This document shows, in pieces, positions 55,246 through 63,926 of a DNA stretch of 64,000 nucleotides. Origin of the DNA: Legionella bononiensis (GTDB taxonomy: Bacteria > Pseudomonadota > Gammaproteobacteria > Legionellales > Legionellaceae); NCBI RefSeq assembly GCF_016786215.1, contig NZ_JADOBG010000022.1, positions 248,001 to 312,000 of the forward strand, written 5' to 3'. A program made the position numbers and the translations under genes. Each line of letters begins with the position of its first letter. Position 1 is the first letter of the stretch. Under the pieces are notes generated by a model. It searched no databases and was not told the DNA's origin. It saw nothing but the letters and a program-made list of their open reading frames with translations.

Positions 55246-55953
55246 ATGACAGAGAAAGCCAAAAGTAAAAAATCCTCCCCCAAAAAAAATCAAATTACCG
55301 TTTCTTCTCTTCTTTTTATTGATTTAATTTCTCTGTTCTTAAGCTTGATGCCGGCCGTTTTTGCCATGAGTGTGACGGGTTTGTTTATTTATCATGGTTA
55401 CTCAAAAACCTGGCTTGTATTGCCGTTAGCGCCATTTATTCTTTTTTTTACATTAATTGCGATTATCTTCTTAATCAGAATCAGTTTACCCAGATTAAAA
55501 CCTGGGCGTTATAAACGGGAATTGAATCGAATGATGATAGCCTGGTTTTGTCATTTTGCCTTGTCCCGCGCTGCAAAAATCACCGGATTTATTTTTATCA
55601 TTCAATCTTTTAATGTATTGAAATTTTTGTATTGGCGAGCTTTGGGAGCCAATGTTTCTTTTCAAATTATGAATTCCTTTGATATCGATTTGGTAGATAC
55701 TCCTCTGATTACAATAGGAAAAAATGTCACTATCGGTAGCAACGTAACCATCAGCTGTCATTCCGATGTGGGCAGTCTTGTTTTTATGTCTCCTGTTGTC
55801 ATTGAGGATGATGTATTTATTGGGATGGCAACCAAAATAGGCCCCGGTACTACAATCAAAAAAGGGGCATGGATAGGATATGGCAATACTCTGGTCAATG
55901 AAACCGTGGAAGAAAATGCCAAACTTGGAAGTATTCGAGCAGTTTCAGAATAG
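55246..55953 (+). CDS. Membrane-anchored hexapeptide-repeat transferase
   Basis: 235 residues. Two hydrophobic segments lie near the N-terminus (LLFIDLISLFLSLMPAVFAM, then LVLPLAPFILFFTLIAIIFL), and a further moderately hydrophobic stretch precedes a left-handed beta-helix of hexapeptide repeats from about 150 (LITIGKNVTIGSNVTISCHS, then VVIEDDVFIGMATKIGPGTT). Such proteins are acyl- or acetyltransferases of sugars and related compounds; this one would act at the inner membrane. A catalytic His in the repeat region could be CHSD. It is longer in membrane part than usual soluble members. The substrate is unknown. It faces a LysR pseudogene. Confidence 0.75.
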   Translation: MTEKAKSKKSSPKKNQITVSSLLFIDLISLFLSLMPAVFAMSVTGLFIYHGYSKTWLVLPLAPFILFFTLIAIIFLIRISLPRLKPGRYKRELNRMMIAWFCHFALSRAAKITGFIFIIQSFNVLKFLYWRALGANVSFQIMNSFDIDLVDTPLITIGKNVTIGSNVTISCHSDVGSLVFMSPVVIEDDVFIGMATKIGPGTTIKKGAWIGYGNTLVNETVEENAKLGSIRAVSE

Positions 55954-55957
55954 TTGT

Positions 55958-56187
55958 TCAGGATGAGCGTTTTTTTGCAATGCAACCAATGTATTTTTTT
56001 AGCACCTGATGCAATTGTGGTTGTGAGTTCCCTTTATAACAGGCCAGATAAACAGGCGTTCCTCCAGTTTTTGAATTCGTTGCGATAATGCGGATTGAGT
56101 AATATGCAACTGTTGTGCTGCCTTGGAAAAATTAAGTGTTCTGGCAGTCACTGCAAAAGCTTCTAATTGCTGCGATGAGAGTTTCAT
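55958..56187 (-). pseudogene. LysR-family regulator with internal deletion and frameshift
   Basis: From the ATG at 56187 the first 43 codons read as a full LysR helix-turn-helix domain (SSQQLEAFAVTARTLNFSKA, then AQQLHITQSALSQRIQKLEE). The frame then runs only to a stop at 55999-56001. In another frame a plausible C-terminal tail follows (CYKGNSQPQLHQVLKKYIG), ending at 55958. The middle, about 200 residues of effector-binding domain, is missing. The HTH is most like the ArgP branch. This is best seen as a deletion remnant. Confidence 0.7.
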
Positions 56188-56279
56188 AAATAAAATTAAT
56201 GGATCAATAAGAATAATTAATTTTACTTATAATAAGGTAACAAATACAGTGCTTCCATCAAATAAGAGGATGGAACAGA

Positions 56280-57782
56280 ATGAACAAGTATATAGTTGGC
56301 TTATTGTTAGTTTCTTCGCTGGCTCATGCTCAGTGTAGGGTTTATAAGAATGAACAGCCTTTAGAACCCCGCATGCATGATCCCTTGTTTTTATTGTTAT
56401 CAAAAGCGTCATCCTGTCCTGTGGATATTCATGAGCTTAAAAAAATAGTTAAAGAACAGGGAATGAAAGAGCAGATCAGCATGGTAGCTAATCGAGGGCG
56501 AAACAACCCTAACCAAGGGAGTTTCAGTTTTTTTGAATCCGTTTATGGCAGAGTACCTACAGGCGATTTGATTGCTCGAGGCGACTTATTTTTGGGGTAT
56601 TTTACCGATTTACACGATTCTGAAATTATATTGGATCAACAGCCTGAACCACGTAAATTATTGATAGAGGCTATCGCCTGGGATAAACAAAAAGCCTTAT
56701 ATAATTTTTATGAGCTCAGAGGGATAGACCATGGCGCTGTTCGATGGTTTTATCGAGGCGACTCAGAGGATGCCTATAAAGACAACACGTGGTTGTACCG
56801 AGATAGTCCTAAGGATGAACCCCATTTTGGCAATCGCATGCGCTGCTCCGCCTGTCATAACTCAGGCGGTCCCATCCTGAAAGAATTGAGCAAACCGCAT
56901 AATGACTGGTGGACGGAACATCGCCCGTTAATTCTGACTCCCAATACTCCCGATCATGCGGTTAAGGCTTTATTACAGGAAGTAAGTGATGCAGAGTTGT
57001 TCGCCGATGATGTAGAGGCTGGAATGGTGAAACTGGCAAGGAGCAAGCGCATGAGCGAGGTTCAAACCAAATTATCCTTACAGGAACAATTACGTCCGTT
57101 ATTCTGTACTAATGAAATCAATCTTGAGTCGAGTACTACGCGTTTAGAACATCGTGTTGCTATTCCTTCTTCATTTTGGCTTAATCCCTTACTGGGACGA
57201 ATCGATTTATCGGTTTCTTATCAGGATTATCAGCAAGTGCTTCGAGACTTTGATATGCAATTTCCTGAAACCTCATTAAGAGATGCCGATCATGCATGGC
57301 TCACACCGGTTAAAGGACAGTCGGACATCCGGATGATTCGTCAATTGATTCAGCACAACGTAATCAACACACATTTTGCTGAGTCAGTTTTGATGGTGGA
57401 TTTTATGCACCCAGTGTTTTCATCGCAACGTTGTGATTTATTAAAGCTTCTACCTAATCACGTTACGGGAGATTGGATGCTCCAGTTTTTAACCAATCTA
57501 AGGAAGAACAGCGCACAGTTTAAAGGAGCTGCAGTGTTGGCCGATTATTTGGATAATGAGACCTTTTCTCATCAGGTATTTATGGATTACATCAAACAAT
57601 ACAGCCAGGATCTGAATCAGTTAGTCGGTACGGTTGCTGGCTTAAGTGTCAGTTATCAATACCTGATAGAATTACGAACATTGGTATTTACCAGCGAACT
57701 GTCGCAAAATCCTCTGGGGCAGATTATGGAGCCGGGATTTAGAGTTATTTTTCCTGTGAGCAGAATGTTTAATGAGGGGTAA
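56280..57782 (+). CDS. Secreted protein with one CxxCH haem motif
   Basis: 500 residues. A signal peptide MNKYIVGLLLVSSLAHA leads a mature protein beginning QCRVYKNEQPLEP. A single haem-attachment motif, CSACHNSGG (Cys189, Cys192, His193), sits in the N-terminal half in a segment NRMRCSACHNSGGPILKELS, as in cytochrome-c-like domains. The rest matches no family I recognise. The protein would lie in the periplasm, or outside, and may bind haem or act as a redox enzyme. It is five bases upstream of a LysR-family gene on the same strand, which may share its transcript and perhaps regulate it. Confidence 0.65.
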   Translation: MNKYIVGLLLVSSLAHAQCRVYKNEQPLEPRMHDPLFLLLSKASSCPVDIHELKKIVKEQGMKEQISMVANRGRNNPNQGSFSFFESVYGRVPTGDLIARGDLFLGYFTDLHDSEIILDQQPEPRKLLIEAIAWDKQKALYNFYELRGIDHGAVRWFYRGDSEDAYKDNTWLYRDSPKDEPHFGNRMRCSACHNSGGPILKELSKPHNDWWTEHRPLILTPNTPDHAVKALLQEVSDAELFADDVEAGMVKLARSKRMSEVQTKLSLQEQLRPLFCTNEINLESSTTRLEHRVAIPSSFWLNPLLGRIDLSVSYQDYQQVLRDFDMQFPETSLRDADHAWLTPVKGQSDIRMIRQLIQHNVINTHFAESVLMVDFMHPVFSSQRCDLLKLLPNHVTGDWMLQFLTNLRKNSAQFKGAAVLADYLDNETFSHQVFMDYIKQYSQDLNQLVGTVAGLSVSYQYLIELRTLVFTSELSQNPLGQIMEPGFRVIFPVSRMFNEG

Positions 57783-57787
57783 AGTTA

Positions 57788-58675
57788 ATGTTAGCATCGC
57801 CAACTGAATTGTATTATTTCAATGAAGTCTGTCATACGCTTAATTTTTCCAGAGCCTCGGAACGATTAGGAATCAGTCAACCTTCATTAAGTCAGGCCAT
57901 CAAACGTCTGGAGACTTTTATAGGAACGCCACTGTTCCTGAGAGTAAAAACCGGGGTCAAATTAACTAAAGCCGGTTGCCAATTACATAGTCATACCAAG
58001 GAGCTGTTAACGTTATGGGAACGGGTTAAATCTGAAAGCCTTGCCTCCTGCCAGGAAGTACAGGGCAGTATTACTCTGGGCTGCCATTCCACGGTGGCGC
58101 GTCATATTCTTCCCACTTTATTACCCGATTTTGTGGCGGATTATCCCCATCTGGAAATTGCCTTGATCCATGATCTATCAAGAAAAATAGTTGAGGGCGT
58201 CATTAACATGTCAATCGATGTAGGGATAGTAGTGAATCCCGTACAACATCCGGGAATTGTTTTAAAAAAATTATATCGGGATGAAGTGGGTTTTTGGCAA
58301 GCAAACGACTATCAGTGGTCATTTGAGCAAGGTGGAACAATTATTTGTGATCCTGAGTTAATGCAAACCCAACAAGTCCTGAGTACCCTTCGTGAACAGG
58401 GGCGAAGTAATTATCGATTATTGACCAGCAGTAATCTGGACGTAATCGCCAGTTTGGTTGCAAACGGGACTGGTATCGGGATTTTACCCTATAGTGTTGT
58501 TAAAACAGTACGATCAGCTTTAAAGGCTGTACCGGAAATGCCAAGTTATCAGGATGAAATATACCTGGCTTATCGTCCGGAGCAACGTGATATTATGGCT
58601 TTAAAAGAATTAATAAAAGCCATTAAAAATACCGTTAAGCTGCTTCATGCAGATGATCTGCAAACCAGCTCCTGA
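57788..58675 (+). CDS. LysR-family transcriptional regulator
   Basis: 295 residues, standard for the family. The N-terminal winged helix-turn-helix is NEVCHTLNFSRASERLGISQ then PSLSQAIKRLETFIGTPLFLRV, followed by the effector-binding domain with GSITLGCHSTVARHILPTLL and VASLVANGTGIGILPYSVVK. Its target is unknown. It follows the CxxCH protein gene by five bases, so it may respond to a ligand tied to that protein. Its 3' end overlaps the 3' end of the next gene on the opposite strand by 41 bases. Confidence 0.93.
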   Translation: MLASPTELYYFNEVCHTLNFSRASERLGISQPSLSQAIKRLETFIGTPLFLRVKTGVKLTKAGCQLHSHTKELLTLWERVKSESLASCQEVQGSITLGCHSTVARHILPTLLPDFVADYPHLEIALIHDLSRKIVEGVINMSIDVGIVVNPVQHPGIVLKKLYRDEVGFWQANDYQWSFEQGGTIICDPELMQTQQVLSTLREQGRSNYRLLTSSNLDVIASLVANGTGIGILPYSVVKTVRSALKAVPEMPSYQDEIYLAYRPEQRDIMALKELIKAIKNTVKLLHADDLQTSS

Positions 58676-59093
58676 GCACTTCTTCACCCAGTATCTCATA
58701 AACGTAATTAAGAAATAACGTGAGAGACTCAACGAATTGGGATTCAGAATAGGCCAGGCTCTCTCTCATATTGGGTTCGTGGTGAAGAAAGCGACCGAAA
58801 TAGTGGTGACAAAAGTCATGATAATCTCGGGTTATTAATATAAATTCATGCCACATATTATCTATGGCGCGCATTTCCTCATGCATTACCGGAATAAAAT
58901 GCAGGTCAGGATTATCAGGGGAGCGCTCTGAATCCCAGGAATGTTTCTCACATAGCCATAAATAACGCAGCATCTCGGTAAACAGGTGCTCGGCTCGCGC
59001 AGCTTCTTTGGGAAAATTAGCTGCAAAGCGTTTAATTACTGCTGGATTCTTGTATTCCAGTACGTCTTTTAATTGCGGTAGTTGATTCATCAT
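58635..59093 (-). CDS. Uncharacterised His-rich helical protein (glycine-rich-domain-like)
   Basis: About 152 residues from one of two adjacent ATGs at 59093/59090. A His-rich part, MWHEFILITRDYHDFCHHYF then GRFLHHEP (about residues 75-105), resembles the D-x-x-WH...Y..FC...G..HH pattern of the glycine-rich-domain-containing protein-like group. It might bind metal; no activity is known. There is no signal peptide. Its end overlaps the convergent LysR gene. The MITE at 59124-59341 lies just upstream of its start, so transcription may begin within or across that element. Confidence 0.6.
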   Translation of the reverse strand: MMNQLPQLKDVLEYKNPAVIKRFAANFPKEAARAEHLFTEMLRYLWLCEKHSWDSERSPDNPDLHFIPVMHEEMRAIDNMWHEFILITRDYHDFCHHYFGRFLHHEPNMRESLAYSESQFVESLTLFLNYVYEILGEEVLRSWFADHLHEAA

Positions 59094-59123
59094 GGAGTAC
59101 CTGTATTGTCTTTTAGGGAAACA

Positions 59124-59341
59124 ATCAGGACTTACGAACAACTCCCAATCTCTTCGTTAAAAGGAATTGTTAATTCGTTCTGGAGACGTCATCTCGAACG
59201 AAGTGAGCGATCTCCTGAAACGGGTATTGAGCCTGCTTTTTGAGATCCTTCACTGCGTTCAGGATGACGAAATTTCAGAGGGAATTGAGACGTTACACCA
59301 ATTCTATTTGCCTCGACCTTTGGTGGTTCGTAAGTCCTGAT
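59124..59341. mobile_element. Complete 218-bp MITE carrying the repeat-A core
   Basis: The ends are perfect 16-bp inverted repeats, atcaggacttacgaac and gttcgtaagtcctgat. The 83-bp palindromic core lies inside at 59187-59269. The rest matches, in reverse orientation, the tandem units at 29.6-30.0 kb. No coding capacity and no clear target-site duplication. This is the reference full copy in this window. Confidence 0.85.
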
Positions 59342-59364
59342 CTTGAGAATTAAAACTAAATGAA

Positions 59365-59454
59365 TTAACCATGCATTCCACGGCAACATTTACAATGGAT
59401 GATGCCTTTTGCTAATTTGGCTTTGATGATTGTATCGATTATTTGTTGTCTCAT
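59365..59454 (-). CDS. Possible 29-residue Cys-rich short protein
   Basis: An ATG at 59454, preceded by AAGGA at seven bases, opens a 29-codon frame: MRQQIIDTIIKAKLAKGI followed by IHCKCCRGMHG. The C-terminal CKCC with nearby His could bind metal or form disulfides. The region is otherwise free of genes and the ribosome-binding site is good, so translation is possible. No family is known to me. Confidence 0.4.
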   Translation of the reverse strand: MRQQIIDTIIKAKLAKGIIHCKCCRGMHG

Positions 59455-59500
59455 TTTGGGTTCCTTTTAGTTAAATGACGAACCCAGTATAGAAAGAACG

Positions 59501-59527
59501 AACCCATTCAACCATTAGGAATGGGTT
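59501..59527 (-). terminator. Weak hairpin between the two small minus-strand genes
   Basis: aacccattc and gaatgggtt form a 9-bp stem with a nine-base loop downstream of the gene ending at 59567. The T-rich tail on the minus strand is poor (CGTTCTTTC). Confidence 0.35.
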
Positions 59528-59566
59528 ATGATGATGATAACGTTTTGTTATATCTTTATTGTTGAA

Positions 59567-59818
59567 TTATTCATCCTTACAGTCTGACAAGCTTTTAACG
59601 CAGGTTTCAGTACCATTGATATAACAACAATAATCATATCCTGTAGCACAACGAGTTCCATCCGAGCAACGAGCCCCATCATTTGCTGCAACTGGAACTG
59701 AATTAATCAATTGATTATTTTGCGATTGCTGTAAAGAACACCATTGGGCTGAATTGGCGCAGGCACTGGTAGAAACAAAGAATAAAACCAAAAGAGTACT
59801 CAATAATTTAGGCTTCAT
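59567..59818 (-). CDS. Small secreted cysteine-rich protein
   Basis: 83 residues with GGAG five bases before the ATG. A signal peptide MKPKLLSTLLVLFFVSTSAC ends near ANS. The mature part has eight cysteines, with a pattern CSDGTRCATGYDYCCY then TCVKSLSDC that recalls granulin-like or other disulfide-knot domains. It probably folds with disulfides in the periplasm or outside the cell. No function is known. The Ala-Cys near the cleavage site could also allow lipidation (VSTSAC), in which case it is a small lipoprotein. Confidence 0.65.
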   Translation of the reverse strand: MKPKLLSTLLVLFFVSTSACANSAQWCSLQQSQNNQLINSVPVAANDGARCSDGTRCATGYDYCCYINGTETCVKSLSDCKDE

Positions 59819-59978
59819 AGTATCTCCATATAATTAAGAACTACCTTATGAGTTTTGGACTTAAGCCATCTTAATCATTAAAACAGTGTCGTTTTCACAA
59901 ACGAGTCTTGTCAAGTACATTATAGTATTGATTCAGCTGAATATCCGGGAGAGCATTTTGTTGTTATTCTCTAAATGA

Positions 59979-61115
59979 TTAAGAATGACCTGCTCCAAAT
60001 ACTGTTGACATAGGAACAAAAGGAGTATGGCCACCACCTAGTGTAAAATCCACAGGCATATAAGGAATATTAAAGAGGAACAAGGCGATAATAAATAATA
60101 TCGCAGTACCTATGTTGCCAATATAAATCCACTTTTTTTCCTTTTCAACGCTAAACCATGCTGTGATGGCGTAATTGATGCTGAATAATAACCCGACTAG
60201 TAAATAGATAAGGAGATTACTATCTAATGAGTATTCTTTTAAAACTTTGTAGGTCAATATCAGGAACAGTATAAATAAAACGACTCTATAAACACGCAAA
60301 AAGAATTTAATCCAGGCCGGGTATTTAATCTCATTTGTTCCATCCTGGTAGCATGCATTAAAAAAGATAATACCCAAGGAGGATAAGGGTAATAAAACAA
60401 TGATCGAACTGATAAATACTTTTTCGCCATAGAAATTATGGATGTTGTACATCACAAAATAGATGATGCTGTGCAGGGCTAAAAATGGGAATAGATAATA
60501 CATGATGCGTAAGAGCAAAAAACGTAAATTGTAAATGAGTTTGATTTGTTCCTGTCCGATACTTAATCCAATAAAAAAAACAGTAGTGTTGCTGATCAAA
60601 TTGAAATGGTGGTTATTAAAATATAAGTTCCATAAAAAATCGCTGCCAACAGTTTTAAACAGCACGGCGCCAAGCATCATGATCATATTGGTCAGTGAGC
60701 AAAAAATACTTGCAACAAATATTAATGGAAGAGTATTCCACACCGCGGCAAATAAACTGCTGTATTGGATTCGCCAGGTATTGTCATGTTGGTAAGCATA
60801 GTGAAATGAATGGGTGACATAGACAAAAAATGGAAATCCAAGAAGAAAGGTGAATAAATGCAGGTAATGATTATTGGATAAATCTATTTTAAGAGGAATA
60901 AGTGGAAGAGATAAAAACAATGCAACGAATAAACTGGTTACTGCGAGACGTATCTGATTTTTTTCGTTATAGGCAAATGCGTATAATAGACAAAACAGGG
61001 TTGTTAAACTGTAATAAAAGACTGTGGTGCTTGTATTGCGAATTAATAAATCGATAGTAATCCCAAGAAGTAAACCAATAGTTGTAAAAATATAGATCCC
61101 TTTTTTCGTTGTCAT
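59979..61115 (-). CDS. DUF4153-like polytopic membrane protein
   Basis: 378 residues and very hydrophobic, with around ten membrane segments (for example GIYIFTTIGLLLGITIDLLI and VVLFILFLILTYKVL). The middle WNTLPLIFVASIFCSLTNMI fits DUF4153, a family of inner-membrane proteins with no defined activity. AGGAG lies five bases before the ATG. Gly/His residues at the very C-terminus (GGGHTPFVPMSTVFGAGHS) are outside the membrane. It is likely transcribed alone. Confidence 0.7.
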   Translation of the reverse strand: MTTKKGIYIFTTIGLLLGITIDLLIRNTSTTVFYYSLTTLFCLLYAFAYNEKNQIRLAVTSLFVALFLSLPLIPLKIDLSNNHYLHLFTFLLGFPFFVYVTHSFHYAYQHDNTWRIQYSSLFAAVWNTLPLIFVASIFCSLTNMIMMLGAVLFKTVGSDFLWNLYFNNHHFNLISNTTVFFIGLSIGQEQIKLIYNLRFLLLRIMYYLFPFLALHSIIYFVMYNIHNFYGEKVFISSIIVLLPLSSLGIIFFNACYQDGTNEIKYPAWIKFFLRVYRVVLFILFLILTYKVLKEYSLDSNLLIYLLVGLLFSINYAITAWFSVEKEKKWIYIGNIGTAILFIIALFLFNIPYMPVDFTLGGGHTPFVPMSTVFGAGHS

Positions 61116-61197
61116 TTTTTCTCCTGAAAGGGGATAATCAATTATTGCATCTTAATCAATAAGGTTTTGCACAGGTTAAATGCATTACTTTATGATA

Positions 61198-62283
61198 CTA
61201 ATCATTGAGAAACTCACAAAGCAACCGTTGAAAATGATGAGTACCCTGTTCTTTTGTTGGTGAAAATCGTCCCGTATCATAATATCGTGATTTAATGCCT
61301 TGTTGGACTGATTCTACGACGGCCTCATCTTCAAGTTCCACTTGATCCAGCGCGCCTCCTGCGCCTTTACCCAGTTTTGATTTATCCAGAACATAGGTCA
61401 AAAATGAAACTTTTGTTAATTCAGGACCAATGGGTTGAACTACATTGACTGAGCAACCCCATGGATAGAAATTCAACATGGTATTAGGGAAAATCCAATA
61501 ATAATAGGCCGCAACTCGTGTTCCATAATCTTGTGACTCTCTTGGCAAGTCGAAACACTCTTCCCCTTCACGAGCCAGCGCGAGTTGTAAATTACTGTAT
61601 CGGTACAGCTCAGTGGTATAAGTAGTACAATCAATAACCTGCCTTAATCCAGGATGTACAAAGGGGATGTGTAAGGCTTCCAGATAATTTTCACAATATA
61701 AAGCCCAGTGCGCTTTAACCATATAATCGCGGGAACACGTTGTATCAAGACGCATTTGATCCATAGGAAGCCAGGACAGCCTTTCTTTAATATCCGCAAA
61801 TACCTCATGGAAGGGTACTGTCGGAGCCAGGGATGCAAAAATAAAGGGTTCCAGTGTATTGAAAGGGACTGGGGTGAGGTGCTCCCGGGCTGACGGAAAA
61901 TCGAGGGTTTGCTCAAACTCGGGCATATGGATGAATTCACCGCAGTAATTAAATCGGCGTCCATGATAGGGGCATTTAATTTTTTGCGAGGAACAGGGTT
62001 GATCAACCAGAATTTTTCCTCTATGCGTGCAAATATTGCTTAAGCAGCGAATAATTCCGTGTTCATCTTTGGTAAAAAGCACAGGTTCGTTTAGAAAATC
62101 AGGCAGTAGGGTATGAGGTACAAGGGTTCCCTTGCTATTCAACGTATCGGTGCCAAGACAGAATTGCCAGGTTTTGCTGAATATTTTCTCTTTGCTTAAT
62201 TCAAACCAATCCTGTGAGGTATAAAATTGCGAGGTAATGGTTGATGCTTTTGCAATATCCGGATCAACAAACAGGGTTTTCAT
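61198..62283 (-). CDS. Rieske-type aromatic ring-hydroxylating oxygenase, alpha subunit
   Basis: 361 residues from the ATG at 62283 (AAGGA seven bases upstream). The Rieske [2Fe-2S] site is complete: CTHRG (Cys85, His87) and CPYHG (Cys104, His107). The mononuclear iron site is indicated by ENYLEALHIPFVHPG (two His) and a later acidic residue. It resembles the branch with choline- and carnitine-type monooxygenases and aromatic dioxygenases. No reductase or ferredoxin gene is next to it, so electrons must come from a partner elsewhere. The substrate is unknown. A MITE lies directly upstream. Confidence 0.88.
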   Translation of the reverse strand: MKTLFVDPDIAKASTITSQFYTSQDWFELSKEKIFSKTWQFCLGTDTLNSKGTLVPHTLLPDFLNEPVLFTKDEHGIIRCLSNICTHRGKILVDQPCSSQKIKCPYHGRRFNYCGEFIHMPEFEQTLDFPSAREHLTPVPFNTLEPFIFASLAPTVPFHEVFADIKERLSWLPMDQMRLDTTCSRDYMVKAHWALYCENYLEALHIPFVHPGLRQVIDCTTYTTELYRYSNLQLALAREGEECFDLPRESQDYGTRVAAYYYWIFPNTMLNFYPWGCSVNVVQPIGPELTKVSFLTYVLDKSKLGKGAGGALDQVELEDEAVVESVQQGIKSRYYDTGRFSPTKEQGTHHFQRLLCEFLND

Positions 62284-62320
62284 AGTGACATCCTTAGTAT
62301 AATACCAATCCAAAATTAAG

Positions 62321-62636
62321 ACAGGACTTACGAAAAATGCCCAATGTCTTCATTAAAAGGACTCTTTAATTCGTTCCAAAGACGTCATCCCGAATGTAAT
62401 GAGGGAACTCCCGAAACCGGCACAGTGCCTGCATTTGGAGATCCTTCACTGCGTTCAGGATGACGCAATAATCTCCGGGCACGTCATCCCGAATGTAATG
62501 AGGGAACTCCTGAAACCGGCACAGTGCCTGCATTTGGAGATCCTTCACTGCGTTCAGGATGACGTAATTTTCAGGATCATTGAGAAGTAACCCAAATTCC
62601 TTTTCCTAGCCCCTGGGAGTTTTCGTAAGTCTCCTT
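62321..62636. mobile_element. MITE with two repeat-A cores
   Basis: Terminal inverted repeats aggacttacgaaaa and tttcgtaagtctcct frame the element with slight mismatch. It carries two 83-bp cores, 62383-62465 and 62482-62566 (99-bp period), so the core duplicated inside an element. It lies between the Rieske gene and the GH18 gene. Short ORFs here are repeat-derived. Confidence 0.8.
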
Positions 62637-62783
62637 AGGGTCTAAACGCTAGAGTAACTCACCACGTACTGTCAATAATTTAATGATTAAGTGGAGGATT
62701 AAAAAGTAATTTGCCATCATAATGGTTGATTAATTGCCCTAATGATGTAAAATTGTGCATTATTTGAAATAAAGGATCAGCTA

Positions 62784-63761
62784 ATGCGCTATTCCAGAAT
62801 TATATCGTTCATCAATGGGTTAATGATGTCGGGCAATGTAATTGCACTAACACTTCCCGCAATACCTTCATTCAGTCCTTACGTCGATCTGACTTTGAAT
62901 ACTCATTGGGATTCTCAATCTCAGGATATGGTGCCTATGGATTTGACCACGCCAGCACACACTGAAGGAATAGGCGCCTATCATTTGGCTTTTATAACGG
63001 ACAGTGGACAGTGTCAACCCGCTTGGGGAAGCCAACAGGCATACAGTCTGGAAAAGCAATGGGGTAAGCAGGAGGCAGATTCATTGGCCAACGCCGGAGT
63101 GCGGCTGACCGTCTCATTTGGTGGAGCCAATGGCACTGATGTATCGCAAAACTGTGATAAAAATCAGTTGAACACTATTTTTCAGCAGGTGATAAAAATT
63201 TATCACGCAACCGGTTTGGACTTTGATATTGAAAATGGAAGTGCAGATGTTTCCAAATTAATTGATGCATTGCAGAACATACAACAACAATACCCCGAAC
63301 TTAAATTAAGTTTTACACTTCCAGTGATGCCAGAAGGATTAACCGGTGATGGGAAAAACGTGATTTACCAAGCGAAAAAGGCAGGTCTTCGATTTAACGT
63401 GAATATTATGGCTATGGATTACGGTCCAGCCTATAGCGGTGACATGGGGCTTTACGCCATTCAGGCTGCAACCAATGTTCAGTTGTTTTTAAAAGACATT
63501 TATCCTGAAAGAAGGCCTGCTTCTTTATGGAACCTGATTGAAGTTACTCCCATGATAGGCGTAAATGATGTGAACAGCGAACAGTTTACCTTGAGCGATG
63601 CAGATCATTTAAAGCGCTTTGCTTATGAGAATCAATTAGGCGGCTTATCCATGTGGTCTTTTACCCGAGACAAGCCGTGTTCCGATCAATGGGCCAGTCC
63701 TGTATGCAGCGGAAATAATCTGCAAAACAGAGATTATGAATACATCGCTCATTTTAAGTAA
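62784..63761 (+). CDS. Secreted GH18 chitinase-like protein
   Basis: 325 residues; AAGGA lies seven bases before the ATG. A signal-like N-terminus (IISFINGLMMSGNVIALTLP) is followed by a single GH18 barrel: SFGGANGTDV near 111, and the catalytic motif TGLDFDIEN with Asp146, Asp148 and Glu150 (DxDxE). Later NIMAMDYGPAY and GLSMWSFTRDKPC are also family features. It should cleave chitin or related beta-1,4-GlcNAc polymers outside the cell. It has no separate chitin-binding domain and is far shorter than the large Legionella ChiA, so it is a different enzyme. Confidence 0.9.
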   Translation: MRYSRIISFINGLMMSGNVIALTLPAIPSFSPYVDLTLNTHWDSQSQDMVPMDLTTPAHTEGIGAYHLAFITDSGQCQPAWGSQQAYSLEKQWGKQEADSLANAGVRLTVSFGGANGTDVSQNCDKNQLNTIFQQVIKIYHATGLDFDIENGSADVSKLIDALQNIQQQYPELKLSFTLPVMPEGLTGDGKNVIYQAKKAGLRFNVNIMAMDYGPAYSGDMGLYAIQAATNVQLFLKDIYPERRPASLWNLIEVTPMIGVNDVNSEQFTLSDADHLKRFAYENQLGGLSMWSFTRDKPCSDQWASPVCSGNNLQNRDYEYIAHFK

Positions 63762-63926
63762 TTAAGGTTGTGAGCATCTTCGTAAATCCTGAGAGTGTTT
63801 TCTCACAATGAGAATCTGTTGATTACTAAGAATCTAAAATTAAGCTTAATATTCTCGAAATAATCAATTAATATCAATTGAGGTCAGGCAGGACTGAACA
63901 GGTAACTGCTCCATAGGTTCGAGATA

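Noticed and set aside
62366..62590. Short frames on both strands near the Rieske gene
   Set aside because: They lie inside the MITE with two cores and are translations of the repeat.
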